Below, in pieces: positions 1-11,618 of a stretch of DNA of 60,000 nucleotides (position 1 is its first letter; each line of letters starts with the position of its first letter). Location: NCBI RefSeq assembly GCF_963678635.1, contig NC_087071.1:18539613-18599612 (forward strand), read 5' to 3'. Made by a program: the position numbers and the translations under genes. This DNA comes from Symsagittifera roscoffensis. Its lineage: Eukaryota; Xenacoelomorpha; Acoela; Convolutidae. The notes below the pieces were generated by a model. The model saw only the letters and a list, made by a program, of their open reading frames with translations. It searched no databases and was not told where the DNA came from.

Positions 1-1570
1 TTTAGGAGTTGCTTTAATTGAACTTGCTAGAAAGCACAAAAATGAGAAACAAGAATCATCGAAGTGAATAACAGATGTTCTTTTTTTCAACTTGAAAAAT
101 TGTGAGCTCCAAAGAAAACTTCGATTCTATCATCGTTAGGGGTTTTAAGTCCAACAGTCAGTGGGGAAAAAGTTACGCTTTCCACTCAAAACTCACAAAG
201 ATGGCATGATTATCTTTCCATGGGCAAACTTTCAAGAGCAATCTCATTTTCACATCAAGAAGGGCGGGGCTCTAGCTTGAAAACCTAAAAACCAATGGCT
301 GCTTGTGTCGTGGAAACACATTCAAGAAAGGTCACCTGAACAATGCCAAGCAAAAAACAATCTGTGCAGCTTTTATAAAATACAAAAACCATATAAATCA
401 AAGAAACACATGCGAAAGTCAATATGTGAATAGTAACACACTTTGAAAAAAATCCAAAATGTAAAAAATCTGAAACACGTAATTCGGAGGAGTAATCAAG
501 GCCTGGAGTAAGTCTGGTTGAAGAGAAGATTACTTGGTTTTAAGCCTTCGCGATTTTTATGGTGGGAACGACCACCGCGAAATGAAAAAAAAATGTATTG
601 GCTTTGGAGAAGATTTGATTGTACGTATGATTATACCTCTAATTTCAAGCTGCTCTTTTAGATGTTTAAAAGCAAATTTCTTTAAGAGATCAGAGATCAA
701 TTTGCTCAATGAGAATTAGGAAATCGAAGACCATGTCAATGGATAAGCGAAGTAAAGAACAATACTAATCCATCAGTGATAAAATCATTAATGCCACAAA
801 CAGAAAAATCAAATATTACATCATAAAATGGTTGGTAATACGACGAAACTTCTTTTTTTCCATAACTTCAGGACATGAAGGCGGTATCATCGGAAATCAA
901 AAAACCAAACAAAATTGGGAGTTGAAGTCATACAAAAAAAGCCACATGCTTGTCAATGACGTTTTTTTTTCAATTCTCAATTCCGAGTATGTCTTTTTAT
1001 ATGTTTAACCTCCAACACTTTCACAATTTGGCTCTTTTCCACTTTCCCCCCCACCTTTCAAAATATCGATTTTTATGTTTGTTTCTACGTTTTATTACGG
1101 CTAAATGCATGATGTTACGCTGTGAAGTATGAAGAACATATCTGTTTATAATTGTCAATTTGTTCACCATGCCAATTTTCATTGCTTTATGACGACGTTA
1201 AATAAGGTTTTCAAAAATTAATTTGAAGGGGGGGGGGAAACTGGAAAAGAGCCCACAATTTTTGAGGAAATCTTTTCCTGAGTGAGCAGACGCCAAAACG
1301 ATAGAAAGAAACAAATTTTCATGAATTTTCATGACCTTTTCGAACCAGTTGAACTGAGAGGAAGAAAAGTTTCTATTCACCTTTCAAAAAGAGTAATCCG
1401 ACGGACATGATTGAAAGCACCATATTGATCATGAAATATGTTTTGTAGGCCCTTTAATTTCAATTCAAAAGAGAGAAAGATCAAAAATGAAGTCTTGTAC
1501 TCTAAAATTGGGCAGAAATGTATTGGTAAATATTTAAATGCCAAATATCCAAGAATTCACTGACTACATA
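1..1570. other. Unassigned AT-rich DNA
   Basis: No gene could be supported here. Short open frames exist on both strands but lack splice sites or coding character. A hairpin with GGTGG/CCACC arms lies near 560-580. A run of G at about 1229-1237 and many A/T runs are the only other structure. Confidence 0.5.
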
Positions 1571-1580
1571 TCCCTTCAGA

Positions 1581-1784
1581 AAGATCAAGTTAACATCTTA
1601 ACAACCCCCCCCCCAAAAAAAAACAGACCAAGTTAAGATCCTCCAAGCTAGCGTTTACTTTAATTTAAATTTGATAAGCGCTGCGTATGAAATGTTTTGT
1701 TCTGATTGGCTAAAACTTCGAACTCAGAAGCAATTTAACATCCTCCCCCCTAAACGGATTAAGGGTGGGGGATGTTAACTTGGT
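1581..1784. mobile_element. Short inverted-repeat element (MITE-like)
   Basis: The ends carry the inverted match CAAGTTAACATC (left, near 1584) and GATGTTAACTTG (right, 1771-1782). The nine bases CCCTTCAGA occur directly outside both ends (1572-1580 and 1785-1793), as expected for a target-site duplication. Nine bases would fit the Mutator superfamily. A second, slightly different copy of the terminal motif lies inside at about 1625, so the exact left end is uncertain. There is no coding capacity. Confidence 0.5.
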
Positions 1785-1794
1785 CCCTTCAGAC

Positions 1795-2770
1795 TTCCTC
1801 AAAGCCAATGGCAAAGAATAGTTTAGCAAGCTTGATCTCAGAAAGGCTTTTAGCCAACTGCCTGTATGCAATTGAAAACAAGAAATCAGTGCAGTTTCAG
1901 CATCGTAAGAGTTGAAATCAACGGAGCTAATAGAATTCTAACGGGATTTTACAGACTTGGCAGTGTGTTTAACGAATTTTAAAGAATAACGAATCGTTTT
2001 TTGATCACAAGGACATCATTATAGATGCATCATATAGGGGACGCATCAAGCAGCCCTGAAGCAGACGCATCATATAGGGGGTCGAGAGACAATTTGGTTA
2101 CAAGTGTACTAGCTACAAAATTTCTGAATACAGGTGAAAAGAAATAAAGCAGTTTGAGCTATAGTATCCTCAGCTATACCCGTGATGAAAGCAGTTTATA
2201 AAACACAGGAGCCAAAGAAGACCCTTGTAGGATCTCAGTAAGATCGCATCAATCTTTCAAGCACTCCGGAAGAAGTGAACTACCTCCGGATCTTGTTGCT
2301 CCTCCAGATCCAAAACCGATAAAAAACCGTTGGGCCTTCTATTTTCTTCGGAGGTTTATCGACTCAGTGGAGAACAAAATCCCTCAGGTTCTTACTACTA
2401 CAATCAAGACCCCCCCCCCCCCCATTGCATGTCACAACTACTCCTACCGACTCAACTGTTTCGCCTTCCTTTTTCCTCAGACCCACAGTGAATTGCGAAC
2501 TACCGAAGGACATACTGGTTGCAGAATCCACTATATCAGATTCATAAGATACATCTTCGATCAAATCGCTGGCGAAAATTCCATCAAAAATGGTATCTTT
2601 GACTCCACTGGTGGTGGAAGCTTTGAACCCAGACGTCAAAAAACTGAGTGAAAAATCTTCAGCAATCGATTGAGAATCAAATTCAAAGGCAATGTTGTTG
2701 GAAGAGGAAGCAAACAAAGAAAACATCTTGTTTGAAAAGGAAAACAACTTTTTCTACTCTCTTTTTGTTT
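1795..2770 (+). pseudogene. Decayed retrotransposon fragment (reverse transcriptase/RNase H)
   Basis: The plus strand at 1822-1866 reads FSKLDLRKAFSQLPV, the reverse-transcriptase motif A region (LDL.KAF.Q.PV) of LTR retrotransposons. It is preceded by an in-frame TAG (1819) and followed by a TGA (1873). Further on, DASYRG near 2023-2040 and TKFLNTGEKK at 2115-2144, followed by a stop, resemble the start of RNase H and the usual segment before its ...E.EyLA region. From about 2270 to 2760 weakly coding-like frames continue with frameshifts and stops, interrupted by a C-run at 2410. The order RT then RNase H fits a Ty3/gypsy-type pol. The copy is clearly dead. The part beyond 2220 is assigned only by position. 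Confidence 0.6.
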
Positions 2771-4660
2771 ACTTTTGTTTTATCCCATTTTTAATTTTTT
2801 TCTAATTTATTGAATTGGTGTAAAAGGCTGTAGTTATTAAAAAAAGTCTATGTAATTTCTGTGTTTAGCGCAAACAATTGAATGTTTATCATTCAGATTG
2901 TGCTTCTAAATTATTTTTATTTCGTGTCACGTAATTTGCTGACCGCTATCTGAATTTTCTCTCCATCTACCTTTTGAAGAGGAAATATGGGAATATGACT
3001 ATTTGTTCTCATCGATGATTTTTGCTAAATGCATTTACTGTTATTTGAAATGCCGAATCTGCACAGATTTTTTACCGTGCTAATCAGACTCTTACATAGG
3101 TCGATCATTATGATGTTTTTCTTTATTCAGGAAAATTATTCAAGCTCAAACTCATTTTTTTTTCGCCGTTTGACTTATGATCCGTTACTAAAAGGAAAGA
3201 AAAATTCACTATAAAACAGAAAAAATCAAGAATAACGAAAAACGAGATCGACTTCTAGTTTCGATAGATTTTAGGTGAATTTAATTTTCAGATTTTTTTA
3301 CCAACTGGTCCAGTTTTTTTTCATATGGAGTTAGTCTTGGCAGAAAAGTGTCGATCATAATTTTTTCTTTTTTTTCTACTTTTTGTTTTCCACGCAAAAT
3401 CAGCTACCACAAATGATTATTGGAATGGATCGATGGTTTTATCAATTTATGGCGCTTTCAGTCGTGATTTGAACAACATTAAAATTTTTCAAAAATTTTT
3501 TTTAGATCGGTTTGAATTTTTCTAATTTTTGCTCTAATTTCGAGCAAAAAAGGTGAGCATGCAGGCTTACAATAGCTTGCTTATGCCTAACTTAGGCAGT
3601 GTATTTTTGTTTTTAGTAATCAAAAACATTTTGCTAATCAAAAACTCAAAATTCCAAAAAAAAAATCATTTAAAATTTTTTTTTCGTGTCTTTAGTCATT
3701 TTTCTAGAAAAACTATTTCTAATTGGATTGTTTTACTATGACTAGCAATTATACCGAAGCCCAATTTCTTCGTTCAGATCTTTTTATCCATACACGCTGA
3801 AAAAAAACTCAATAATATGCAAAAAATAGTTTTTTCTTAAGACTATGGTCGGAACACTCTGTGCTTTTTACACAGTAACCAGCTATCTTTGTTTTGGGGT
3901 AGTTTATCGATGAAATCATCAACAACTTCTTCCTAATTTTTTTGTTTTTTTTTTTCTGGTCCGAAGAATCAGCATGCTAATTTATGCTGATTTTACGGCA
4001 CTTAGCAAATCTAAATTCTGGATGTGGATGATCAAAATAAGAAAAACTGATGTTTCCGAGACGTTTTTATTCATTCAGTCACACCTTATCAGAAAATTTT
4101 TCCGGGTTTCAGTACAGTTTTTTACTGGAATTAACAAGTCCTTGCGGTTATGTGAAATGGTTGCTTAGAATGAAGTTCCTTTGCTATGCCCATGATTCTC
4201 ATTGTGACCTTTTGCAAGAGTTTCATTCACCATGCGTCAAAAATTGAGCTTCGGTCGTCATATAGTTACAGTGAAAACGTCAAGAAAACGCCTTATTATT
4301 ATATCAAACAAAACGGCATCAGCTTTTGTTATTCAAGTTTTTTTATACTTTTTAGGAGCATGGTATTAATATATGCGAAAAAGACCCAAATCTTACGAAT
4401 CAAATAAGGCTGATCGGTCGTCATATAGTTAAAGGGAAAATTGTACCCACAATTGCCAAAGGGAAAATTGTACCCACAACCATTTTTATCGGTGCAGAAT
4501 AATTAAAAAATCATATTGCTGTTCATTTTTTCTTTTCGAAATGTGAAGAAAAAATGACCTGTATTTTACTATTCAGTGGCATAAGTTAATGCGAAATTTA
4601 CTAAATTGATATGCAATCTTCAAGATCCATGACCAAATTTTATAAAACTGTCTGATATCC
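2770..4660. other. Unassigned AT-rich DNA
   Basis: Very T-rich with many homopolymer runs. The segment TCGGTCGTCATATAGTTA occurs twice (about 4250 and 4415), and AAAGGGAAAATTGTACCCACAA is repeated at about 4431 and 4457. Open frames up to 73 codons overlap in several frames and look like chance. Confidence 0.45.
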
Positions 4661-4663
4661 CAA

Positions 4664-4745
4664 GGGGAGCGTTGGTGAAGTGGTAATATCACCGCCTCTC
4701 AATCGAAAGTTCTCAGCCCACCATGATTCGTGCTCGTTGTTTGAG
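4664..4745 (+). repeat. tRNA-like Pol III promoter relic
   Basis: TGGTGAAGTGG near 4674 matches the tRNA A-box consensus and is followed by a possible D-stem partner (CACC). GATTCGTGCTC near 4726 is a partial B-box match about 50 bases downstream. The surrounding sequence does not give a clean anticodon stem or acceptor stem. It is best read as a tRNA pseudogene or the head of a tRNA-derived SINE, not a working tRNA. Confidence 0.3.
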
Positions 4746-4907
4746 AGTGAGGCAACATTAACCAGCCCAGAAAACTAATCGAAAAGTTGAATGTAATTCT
4801 TAAGCAGTAGCCCAACAACGGTTCTCCGTGATGCGCTGTACAGCTTGTATGTTGGCCTTTTCCCTCGTGGATAAATGGTCTTGAAAAATTTCTTAATTTT
4901 GTTTTAG

Positions 4908-4984
4908 GCGTCGTTGTCATCTTTTGAAGACTATGAAAGCTTGATCAACGGTGTGATAATTCCAGAAGGATCAGCACTCACAGT
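4908..4984 (+). CDS. Candidate internal exon, unknown product
   Basis: A T-rich acceptor ending GTTTTAG precedes 4908 and a strong donor GTAAGC follows 4984. Only one frame is open across the segment; it reads ASLSSFEDYESLINGVIIPE and onward for 25 codons plus two bases. The translation is acidic and compositionally protein-like. I found no partner exon whose phase fits: the next exon-like segment at 5643 would need a different donor (GTGTAA, three bases upstream). The product is not recognised. It may be one exon of a real gene, a fragment, or chance. Confidence 0.3.
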
Positions 4985-5642
4985 GTAAGCTTTTGTTCTT
5001 TTTTCAATTGCATTTGACAAGAAATAAATTTGAGTTCAAAAAATCAACGAAGTAAGATGTGTTGCGATTACTAGTGTGGCAAAACAACCGCAAAACACTT
5101 TTGATCGGTTTTTATGAAATTATTTAAACTGTTGATGTTTTTTTTTCATAACAAAGGCGAACTCGAAAGTATTTTTTTTCTAATGCGCTGGTCGAATTGG
5201 AATCAAGATCTTATAAATAAAACAAGAGGCACAATTTTGTAAATTTTTCTCCAAAAAATGCGCCTGTAAAATTCGAAAAAAAGAATTGCAATTTTTTTTT
5301 GCGATAGCGATACTAGAACATTTAGTTTTGTTAATGAAGTAGTTTAACTTATAATTCAGGTAAGAGTATCGATAAATAAGAACCAAAAAGACATCAAAAA
5401 TAATGAAGATTATGAAGTTAAAGTGAAGACATATCACTTGTTAGAAAAGTGCATAACAAGACTTCTCGTATCAGGGCACAATCTTTTACTTTCCGAGCGT
5501 CCTTCACAACAGCTGTACAAAATAATAACATTTTTTTCAACCCAAAACTTTAGACAAAATAGTCGCTGGAAAAAGTTTTCTTGAACTTGATCTCAACTTC
5601 TCAATTTTCGCTTTTAAAAATTCTTTTAATTATCTTTACAAG

Positions 5643-5774
5643 GTATGCTTGTTGTTGGCGTTTAACTTCAATTTTATCGCAATCCTAAATCTTCAAGAAA
5701 AAGTTTACCAAGGTTGTTATATAATAATCGACGATAACTGGTTTTCATCAAATTTCGTCCTAAGAAATACAATG
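5643..5774 (+). CDS. Candidate exon, unknown product
   Basis: Open for 44 codons up to a strong donor (ATG followed by GTAAGC at 5775). The translation includes a hydrophobic stretch (VCLLLAFNFNFIAILNLQ) and then EKVYQGCYIIIDDNWFSS. The acceptor is weak (TTTACAAG before 5643). In phase 0 it would join 4908-4981 if the GTGTAA donor were used there. A TTTTCAG acceptor at 6082 would follow it with a three-codon ending (stop at 6092). The model is speculative and no family was recognised. Confidence 0.25.
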
Positions 5775-6099
5775 GTAAGCAAAACATTTGAAATGATAAA
5801 TCGATTTTGTGCCGATAAAAAAATCATTGTTCCTCTCAAAAACTGATTTCCACTCGATGACAGTGATATTTATTTCACTCTACAAAGTTTAATCATAACA
5901 AAAAGATTTTTTATTAAATGAACACAATTATAAAAATCTTTATTGGTTATCTTTTTATAAAATTGGCAGGCTTAGAAATCTAATTTTGAAAAGAATACGA
6001 CGATTCGTTTTGCTCCGGTATAGAAAAAAATTAATAAATTATTTAAAAAAAACAAGTATCTATTTTTCTATTGGGTTTTCAGATAAATATTTAAGGTAG

Positions 6100-6580
6100 T
6101 TCAAAAAATCATTATATGTCTGAAACATGTCTGAACTTGGAAAGTGAGGGACACAATATATTTGATCGTGTTTTTCTTTCAAAAACCTATTTCAAGCTCA
6201 AACAAACACGGGAGTTTCAACGTTATCCAGACAGTAAATTTTTACACAAAGTAATTCATGGAAAAAAAAACAAAATGGTAAAGAACGAACTATTTTTGTA
6301 AAAGTTGAGCATTGCGATGAATTCAAAGCTGCAAAAAGTACGAGCCTCGGATATGAACCAGAGAAATTTTATGAAAGGTTACTGCCTCAATTGCACAAGA
6401 ATTTTATGAAAACAAGAAATTAGGGGGCAATTTGAAGAACTTATCGATGAAAACTATCGACACTAGAGAACTATATCGAAACTAGCACAATGTATTGAGG
6501 TTTGTAAACGCTTCAATTTGAGACCTGTAGCTATAAACAGCGTGAGATGAACAAAGCAAGTGTCTTTGAAATTAAGAACA
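6100..6580 (+). pseudogene. Degenerate coding-like segments, unknown family
   Basis: Three plus-strand pieces in different frames look protein-like. 6116-6301 begins MSETCLNLESEGHNIFDRVF. A frame through about 6290-6420 reads VKVEHCDEFKAAKSTSLGYE and stops at GAAATTAG. A frame at about 6475-6550 reads ISKLAQCIEVCKRFNLRPVA. Together they suggest one coding sequence broken by frameshifts and stops, for instance an old transposon protein. No motif allowed an assignment. Confidence 0.25.
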
Positions 6581-8090
6581 GGGCCAGAGCACAAAAAAAC
6601 TGAAGCCAACCTTTGAGCGAGCTAGAAAACCGAAAAAAAAAACTTTTTTAAATTGAAATTGTTTACTTGATTATCCGCGCAGCGTAAAGGAATGTAGTAT
6701 ATATCATAATGAATTTCTGTTATTGTTTTCCGATTCCATAAAATATCAGTTTTTCAGAAAAAAAACTTGGTTTTCACAACTCCATAACTAACGCAAATAC
6801 TGCGAAGAGTCAGGAATTTGAAAAATTGTTTTTTTTTGTAAGTTTGATATTTTCACAATCCCTGAGTTTAGGAATTTAACAAGCATCAAAATTTATGCTT
6901 CTTATTATTCTCCCGATTACCAAAGAAGCAGTCAAAAATTTGCAGTACTTTTTGGTAATAACGGCAAAACATTGTTTGAAGCAAGTTTTCAGACCAAATG
7001 AAGCCCCCCAAATTGAACTCTTCCCTTTTTGATCCTAAATTGTTGCTTTTAACGCATTATTTCACCGTTTTTTAAGCCCTAGTACAATTCATACTGTTTT
7101 TTTTTGAAAAAAGTGACGGAATATATCTGCTTGGCTTGATTTTTTTCTCCCTCGACTTTTTAACCAGCTATTTTTAACTGAAAAAAAAATATATTTTTTT
7201 TGTTTCCTTTGTTTTTGGTTTTTGCCACGACACCCAAAAGACAAACATTGCTCAAATGAGAAATCGATGGGTTAGACGGCTTTGATAACGCTGACCAATG
7301 TGAATTTTGTGAAATTCGGAGAAAGTTTCTGATAGTTTTAAAAATTGGTAGAAATTAAATAAAGATTGAAAAATTTGAAATAATACCCTCTCTCGGTTTC
7401 TCTCACTTCATATCAAGCATAGTTTTTCACAGTGAAAAATCACAGTTATCTTATTTGAGTATGGAGTTGTAAAATGTAAATTTTGTGAGCTCAAAAGAAA
7501 AAAAAAATTTTTTGTTTAGTTTTTGTTTTTTTTTCGATGAAAAAAACGATTAAATTACAAAAATTTTAGGGCTTTATTACCTATCTGCAATCCCTTTAAA
7601 CGCTTAAAACTCAATTTTTTTGTTCTTGATTGCTTCTCCTTTGCTTGGATTTGAACGGATTTATCTTTGCATTTTGTTCTCGTCCTTCGAAAAAAACGCT
7701 ACCAATTCCTTTGAAATTTACAAAAACTGGTTTAAAAAAACTTTCGAAAAATTTATCCCTTTTGGCAAAAATGCTTGTCGTACAATTTTCATTTAGATTT
7801 AAATTGTATGCTAAGCTTTTTTTAAAAAAAACCATAACTCAGTTTTTTTTCTTGTTACCAGCCTGTTCAACTGGTCTCAAATAGTCGCAGAAAATGCTTG
7901 GTTTTAGTTCTCTATTGTTTCTCGAAAGTGTATGAAAATTGTATGACAGGCTTTTTCTCTATATACTTGATGAAAATGATTTTTGTTGTATGGAATTATA
8001 TGATAAGCCTTTTCAGTAAATGGACTTCAAACCGGGACTGCCGTTCGTACTTTTTATAGGGGAATGTAGTAATTACAATTTTGTAAGTTA
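6580..8090. other. Unassigned AT-rich DNA
   Basis: Long A and T runs dominate. Open frames on both strands around 7611-7884 overlap the same T-rich tract and are not convincing. No repeat or RNA gene was recognised. Confidence 0.45.
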
Positions 8091-8092
8091 TG

Positions 8093-8278
8093 CTGAATAT
8101 ATTTAGTTTTTTTCTCATGTTGTGTCCGTATGTTACTGGATTCCATAGACAAATCTTTAAATTTCTTAAAGTTTCGTCGGAACAATCTAAAAAAAAGAAA
8201 GAACAATAAGGAACAAAGGCAGCGTCCCTGTTTCGGAATCCGCATAAATATCGCAAAAAACACAGTTTGGATTTGTAA
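8093..8278 (-). mobile_element. TACGAGG-family MITE, diverged copy
   Basis: Read on the minus strand this matches the internal sequence of the family described at 12950-13144: the CGGATTCCG/GGAC block, the GTTCTTTC tract, TTGTTCCGAC and the GGAATCCA block are all present in order. The terminal CACAGTTTGG lies near 8260-8270. The other end is too diverged to place exactly. It is non-coding. Confidence 0.6.
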
Positions 8279-8279
8279 T

Positions 8280-9870
8280 GGTGTTTTAATGTAAAAATCT
8301 TGAGTTTACCTAAGTTCCTAATTTTTAGTTTTCGGAGAGAAATTGTGTTTCAAAATTGTACAGATTACCCTTAACAATTGTGGTTGATGCTGCTGTTAAG
8401 TCGTCAGTGATTAGCCATTTGTTCAAAAAACATGAAAAGGAACGGCTTGTCTGAAAACTTTTAGTTTCATACCTACTAAGTCATTTGCTTGCAATATGGC
8501 CGATTTTTTTTCGAATAGCGAAAACAAAATGAAAACTTTAAGAAAACGGTTTGATTTTTTTTGTTGTAAAGGCATTTTACCACGCAGCCAATTCAAAGAA
8601 ACATAATTTTTTTTATTAAAAAACAATGATTTCTGGCTCAAATCCTTCTCAGTCCTTTGATCACAATTTGAAAAAGGCTTTTCAAAATGTTTTCCCCTGT
8701 TTTCAAATATAGATTCAACTTTCTGGGATTTATTTGTTGAAGAAAGCCAATCATAAAAGATTCTTGATTTTCAAAAAAAAGCGCGACCCTAATTGGGGCT
8801 TTCTAACTCCTTGCCCGGGTTGAAGTTGCATTGCAATTTAAAAGTGTATCTTCCTTATTGCATTATTTTGACTTGTTTCAGGAATGTACCACTCCTGAAA
8901 AAAAAAACATAGTTAATACATAGATTAGCTATGTTTTTTCTACATGTATGTTCATTGTTTTTCTATTACTTAACACAAAAACAATGATGTGAACTTAATG
9001 AAACATCGAGGTGAGATCTATTTTTTGCTAATTTCGATACCTTGCTGTAATTAGGTAAAACTTCCATGTCAAATCCTTGTTTGAATTTTTTCGAACTATT
9101 TTTGAAAACAAGAAGTTGAGTTCAAAAACCGATGTCGAAAATCCAAAATCGAGGTCTAGAGTCAAAAACTTTCATCCCGTGCGTAAATCAGTTTGCGAGC
9201 TCTGATTCTGCATGTATTTAAGTTTTTTTGCGTCTTTCTCTGGCTCCTTTTATTGATTTTCTGCTGTTGCAATTGAGGTTTGTTTTTTTTTAAAATGTTA
9301 CTCTTTTTGGTTTAGAATCCAAGTTTAAAACTCTTTTGGATACTTTACCGATAAAACTTTTTCCCAGTTTACTAAGTGTAAGTATATCGCTTGAATGGTT
9401 TAAAAATAAATGATTCAGAGACGTTCAGCAGATCTCAATGATGCCCAGGTATAAAACAGGGGTGATAGATCAATGTATTTTGCATCCATTTTTATGGACC
9501 AATCATTAAAAAGACAACCATGTTTGAGCGAGGACTTATGGGTGCAATATCAAAAAAATTTCTATCCATGTTTAAAAGATTAACCCTAGCGTTGGCATCC
9601 ATGTTTCAGTCATGATTCAACGAAGAAACTTTTATGTGTTTTGCATCCATGTTTCATAGATTAAACAAAGATGAACATCGTTGAACTGCCACTTGAATAT
9701 GAATGATGCATGGATGTAAAAAAAATGGAACAGCAACTTCAACCCGGGTTCTTACTTCTAATTATTTTTGATCATATCCTTCGTTCGTACCTTGAAATAT
9801 TGTTTAATTTAGCATGGAATTTCATGGCACAAGCGTATATGGTACATGAAATCTTTGATCGTGTCATTTG
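8280..9870. other. Unassigned AT-rich DNA with short dispersed repeats
   Basis: No gene supported. Around 9470-9720 the motif GCATCCATGTTT recurs several times in a loose, non-tandem way (near 9481, 9595, 9641). The rest is unstructured. Confidence 0.45.
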
Positions 9871-9878
9871 GATTAACT

Positions 9879-9951
9879 GCGAAACACCCTCCCCGTTAAG
9901 TGAACTAATGTAGAGGCGAAACACCCTCCCCGTTAAGTGAACTAATGTAGA
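9879..9951 (+). repeat. 36-base direct repeat, two perfect copies
   Basis: Copies at 9879-9914 and 9916-9951 are identical over 36 bases (starting GCGAAACACCCTCCCC and ending AATGTAGA) with a one-base spacer, so the period is 37. It looks like a local slippage duplication. Confidence 0.9.
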
Positions 9952-10689
9952 TTATACTCCACAACAAGGTATTTATTTTGAAAACAATTCTGTGTAAAGG
10001 TTTCAATTCAAACATGCGCGCTAAAAAAATGTTGGAAAAGTACTTTTATGCCAATAGTTGTTTCATCTTGTTAACAGTATAAAATAATTTTGTCATCGTT
10101 TGATTTAGATCAATTTATTTTGCCCTTGAAATCAGTATTTGAAAAACCGGTATTTTTTCCATGTAAGTCGATTTGAGGAAGGGGGTGCGGGTTGTTGTAC
10201 GAATGATCATTTTTGGACATTGGACATTTTTTTCATAGAAGTTTTGTTATAGTATGTTTTGTCCTTAAATGAACACTAAACTATCGTTACAAAATGGTTT
10301 TACATCCGAAGACGAACAAGCTATTTTAAGAAAAAGAGTATATATTTTTTACATGAAGAAAACAATTTTCAGGAAAAATGGTATTAAATCAAAATACGAA
10401 TCTATCCATCTTTTCGGATAAAATATGTCCGTATTAGTCAATTAAGGAAAAAGCAATTTAATATAAAAAAATATCAATAAATGCATTGCACTTGGCCCAG
10501 GTACAGCGGAGGATATAGGATTTTATCGATGGGTCAGAGGGCGGACGAAACTGCTATCCGGACAGCGCTCTCAAAGAACTACAAAGACCTTCTAATGATT
10601 AGAAGAAGGTATTGCAAAATTTTGGAAATACTGGTCAAAAATACTGGGAATGGCGTTTTTTTTTGGCGCGCGCTCTCCTTCAAAAATAG

Positions 10690-10845
10690 TTTACATTAGC
10701 GCAGTAGAAAAAATTTGGGTTGGTCGGACGAAAAGGGATGTCATTAAATACCGAAGGGAGGTACCTTTGATTGGTGCGGGGTTCGAATCCCTGAGGGGGA
10801 GCAAGAGGCCTCCGTCCCCTCGCCCCCCCCCCCCCCCCAAATCCG
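10690..10845 (+). other. B-box-like motif and C-run (possible SINE fragment)
   Basis: GGGTTCGAATCCC at about 10777-10789 is a perfect tRNA B-box/T-loop match, and TAGCGCAGTAG near 10698 resembles an A box. They are about 77 bases apart and no cloverleaf folds around them, so a working tRNA is unlikely. A run of C (about 10823-10838) follows. Segments from 9960 to 10690 carry no supported gene. Confidence 0.25.
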
Positions 10846-11618
10846 CCCTTGCTTTTGTACTTTGCCAGCGGTTAATTTATTATGAGCCTGAGTGCCTTTT
10901 TTTGAAAATGGAGTGCGAATAAGTTTTTGGTCTACAGAGTTGAAAGAGTAAAATTTAGATTATTTTTTTGCTAAATTCGTAGTTTTTGTTAGATTGTTGG
11001 CTACAATATTTGTGGTCAACTAGTTTAAAGCAACTTCAGCAACATTAAAACCCGCTCCTTTAGTCTTCAAAAATCAGTCTTTGATCAATTCAATTCATAG
11101 AATTCCTATTTAAAACACCAATCAGTTTTTCTTTTAAAAGGTATTTTATAGTGATGAAGTGTTCACCTTGAGATCCTTATAACGCGTGTTTGATCCGCTG
11201 AACACTTAGATTTATGTCTACCACACCCTAGTCAATCAAAGAGGGTTATCTTGCAAGATCTTGCAAAACGGTGGTTATGTTTTAAGATCTTGCAAGATTT
11301 TACAAGAGTGAGGTTATCTTGCAAGATAACCAACTATTATATTTTCGCAAAATCTTAATCTGAGCTCCAAAAAAAAACTGAGCTCCAATTTGACTACGAT
11401 CACAAAAAATCCGTTTTTAAGCTGGGGGAAAAAACTAGGTTAACCAATTTTTTAAAGTGTTCATAGATACTTTGATTTTTCATTTTTTTGTAGATATAGA
11501 ACAATGAAGAGATTGAGCAAAGTTTACATTTAAGTTTTTCAACTTTGTTCAATATATTTTTTGAGATTCTACTGAGGATGAGAGCTTAGAATAGATTGCA
11601 AAAAATTGACCTTACTCG

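Noticed and set aside
2364-2747. 127-codon minus-strand frame with Ser-rich translation
   Set aside because: Lies antisense to the decayed retroelement frames and its Gly run comes from a C-homopolymer; no splice or start context.
10690-10800. tRNA gene at the perfect B-box match
   Set aside because: A-box candidate is too far away (about 77 bases), no cloverleaf and no acceptor stem pairing.
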